Shown here piece by piece: positions 62,642 to 64,000 of a DNA stretch of 64,000 nucleotides; position 1 is the first letter of the stretch; every line of letters starts with the position of its first letter. A program made the position numbers and the translations under genes. Origin of the DNA: Hippopus hippopus (taxonomy: Eukaryota; Mollusca; Bivalvia; Cardiida; Cardiidae); contig OX328104.1 of NCBI GenBank assembly GCA_946811185.2, positions 47,848,505 through 47,912,504 of the forward strand. The letters run 5' to 3'. A model generated the notes under the pieces. The model saw only the letters and a list, made by a program, of their open reading frames with translations. It made no database searches and was not told where the DNA came from.

Positions 62642-64000
62642 ACTGTACATTGATACTTTAAATATGCTAAGATGATCAATGTACAGTGTAGAAACCCCAG
62701 AAAATAAGAAAATAATGTCACAAGTGGCTAAAAAAGACTGAAAACTCTTTCAGTAGCAACTGCTTCCTATTGCATAAATCAAAACAAAGGGAACTAAATT
62801 TTAATTTTTTTTTTAATCTCTTTTTACCGTAACAAGAAACCCAGTTACGTTGACGACCGTCTCATACGTGCCAGTTACGCACCCGCAAAAACACGAAAAA
62901 TCGACTTACGGCACATTCCATAGCAGACGACACCTGTTGCTTAAGTCAAATATAGGGAATTTTTTTTGTTCTTTTTCTCTTACTAGGGCCATTTTATTGG
63001 CATTGATACTTTGAATATGCTAAGACGATCAATGTACAGTGTAGAAACCCCAGAAGATAATGTCACAATTGGCTAAAAAAGACTGAAAACTCTTTCAGTA
63101 GCAACAGATTTCTATTGCATAAATCAAACAGAGGGAACTAAATTTTTATTTTTTTTTGTTTTGAATCTCTTTTTATACAATGACGAGAAATCCAGTTGTG
63201 TTGACTACCGTCTCATACGTGCCAGTTACGCGCCCGCGAAAACATGAAAAATCGACTTACGGCACATTCCATTGCAGACGACACCTGTTGCTTAAGTCAA
63301 ATATAGGGATTTTTTTTTTTCTTTTTCTCTTACTAGGGCCATTGAAATGGCATTGATACTTTGAATATGCTAAGATGATCAATGTACAGTGTAGAAATCC
63401 CAGGAAATAGTGTCACAAGTGGCTTAAAAAACTGAAAACTCTTTCAGTAGCAACTGCTTTCTATTGCATAAATCAAACAAAGGGAACTAAATTTTTATTT
63501 TTTTTTAAATCTCTTTTTGTACAATGCCAAGAAATCCAGTTGCGTTGACTACCATCTCATACGTGCCAGTTACGCGCCCGCAAAAACATGAAAAATCGAC
63601 TTACGGCACATTTCATTGCAGACGACACCTGTTGCTTAAGTCAAATATAGGGATTATTTTTTGTTCTTTTTCTCTTACTAGGGCCATTTTATTGGCATTG
63701 ATACTTTGAATATGCTAAGATGATCAATGTACGGTGTAGAAATCCCAGGAAATAGTGTCACAAGTGGCTTAAAAAACTGAAAACTCTTTCAGTAGCAACT
63801 GATTTCTATTGCATAAATCAAACAAAGGGAACTAAATTTTCATTTTTTTTAAATCTCTTTTTATACCGTGACAAGAAATCCAGTTGCGTTGACTACTGTC
63901 TCATACGTGCCAGTTATGCGCCCGCGAAAACATGAAAAATTGACTTACGGCATATTCCATTGCAGACGACACCTGTTGCTTTAGTCAAATATAGGGAAAT
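62642..64000 (+). repeat. Unit H26 (partial, cut by window end)
   Basis: It contains A0 (62642-62980), A1 (62981-63330), A2 (63331-63675) and A3 truncated at 64000. A1 has CACAATTGGC, GCAACAGATT, AAACAGAGGG and TTTTGTTTTGAATC; A2 has GGGATTATTTTTTG. The array evidently continues beyond the window. Confidence 0.95.

Larger units (their letters stand above)
1..64000 (+). repeat. Macrosatellite array, ~2.4 kb higher-order unit, 25 full and 2 partial copies
   Basis: The complete window is a direct tandem array. I anchored the units on the 13 bp motif ACTGTACATTGAT that opens each one. It recurs at 2061, 4458, 6853, 9252, 11649, 14044, 16440, 19171, 21569, 23955, 26000, 28398, 30798, 33185, 35584, 37985, 41078, 43477, 46570, 48977, 51375, 53742, 56144, 58535, 60245 and 62642. 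Spacing is 2367-2407 bp in 20 units and 2731, 2045, 3093, 3093 and 1710 bp in the other five. Nothing unrelated to the repeat interrupts the array, and neither edge is in view. No gene, RNA gene or transposon is recognisable in any unit. Long-read misassembly could alter copy number, but the unit-specific variants argue that most copies are real. Confidence 0.98.

Noticed and set aside
1..64000. Ribosomal DNA intergenic spacer or tandem transposon array
   Set aside because: No rRNA, snRNA or histone sequence, no transposase or reverse transcriptase, and no terminal repeats or target-site duplications are visible in any unit.

Overview
The whole 64 kb window is one uninterrupted, head-to-tail tandem array (a macrosatellite). 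I see no protein-coding gene, rRNA, tRNA, CRISPR array or autonomous mobile element. The sequence is AT-rich, full of poly-T tracts, and every position belongs to a repeat unit of about 2.4 kb. There are 25 complete units (H1-H25) and two partial ones cut by the window ends (H0 and H26), all in the same orientation. Copies differ from each other by only a few substitutions per kb by eye, so the array is young or actively homogenised. The style (nested satellite repeats, CCAAT/YY1-like/AP-1-like motifs, frequent CpG-to-TpG changes) suggests a eukaryotic nuclear genome, most likely an animal. I cannot name the species. A centromeric, pericentromeric, subtelomeric or B-chromosome block are all possible.

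Each unit has three nested levels of repetition. (1) A run of normally four tandem subrepeats of about 345 bp (A0, A1, A2, A3), each type with its own diagnostic variants. (2) Two diverged relatives of about 152 bp (B1, B2). The A subrepeats are themselves made of two related halves, so the ancestral monomer seems to be about 150-190 bp, each ending in a T-rich tract. (3) A roughly 710 bp non-satellite segment. It holds an AT-rich spacer, a 76 bp imperfect foldback, a poly-C tract of variable length, three tandem 75-76 bp repeats packed with CCAAT boxes and YY1-like ATGGCG motifs, a TATCGATA site, an NFI-like palindrome, and a tail running into the next A0. A0 opens with a 13 bp inverted repeat.

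Twenty of the 25 complete units are 2367-2407 bp. The other five differ by whole numbers of A subrepeats: 2731 (+1), 3093 twice (+2), 2045 (-1) and 1710 (-2). Their subrepeat order and hybrid junctions show unequal exchange inside the array. Shared rare variants also reveal larger, recent two-unit duplications (about 5.13 kb and 5.49 kb).

The short open reading frames that recur through the window follow the repeat period. They are broken or extended by poly-C length and accumulate mainly amino-acid-changing differences, so I treat them as non-coding. The most interesting biological possibility is that every unit carries a promoter- or enhancer-like CCAAT module, giving dozens of potential NF-Y/YY1 platforms in a satellite, comparable in concept to regulated macrosatellites such as DXZ4 or D4Z4. 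That functional reading is inference.
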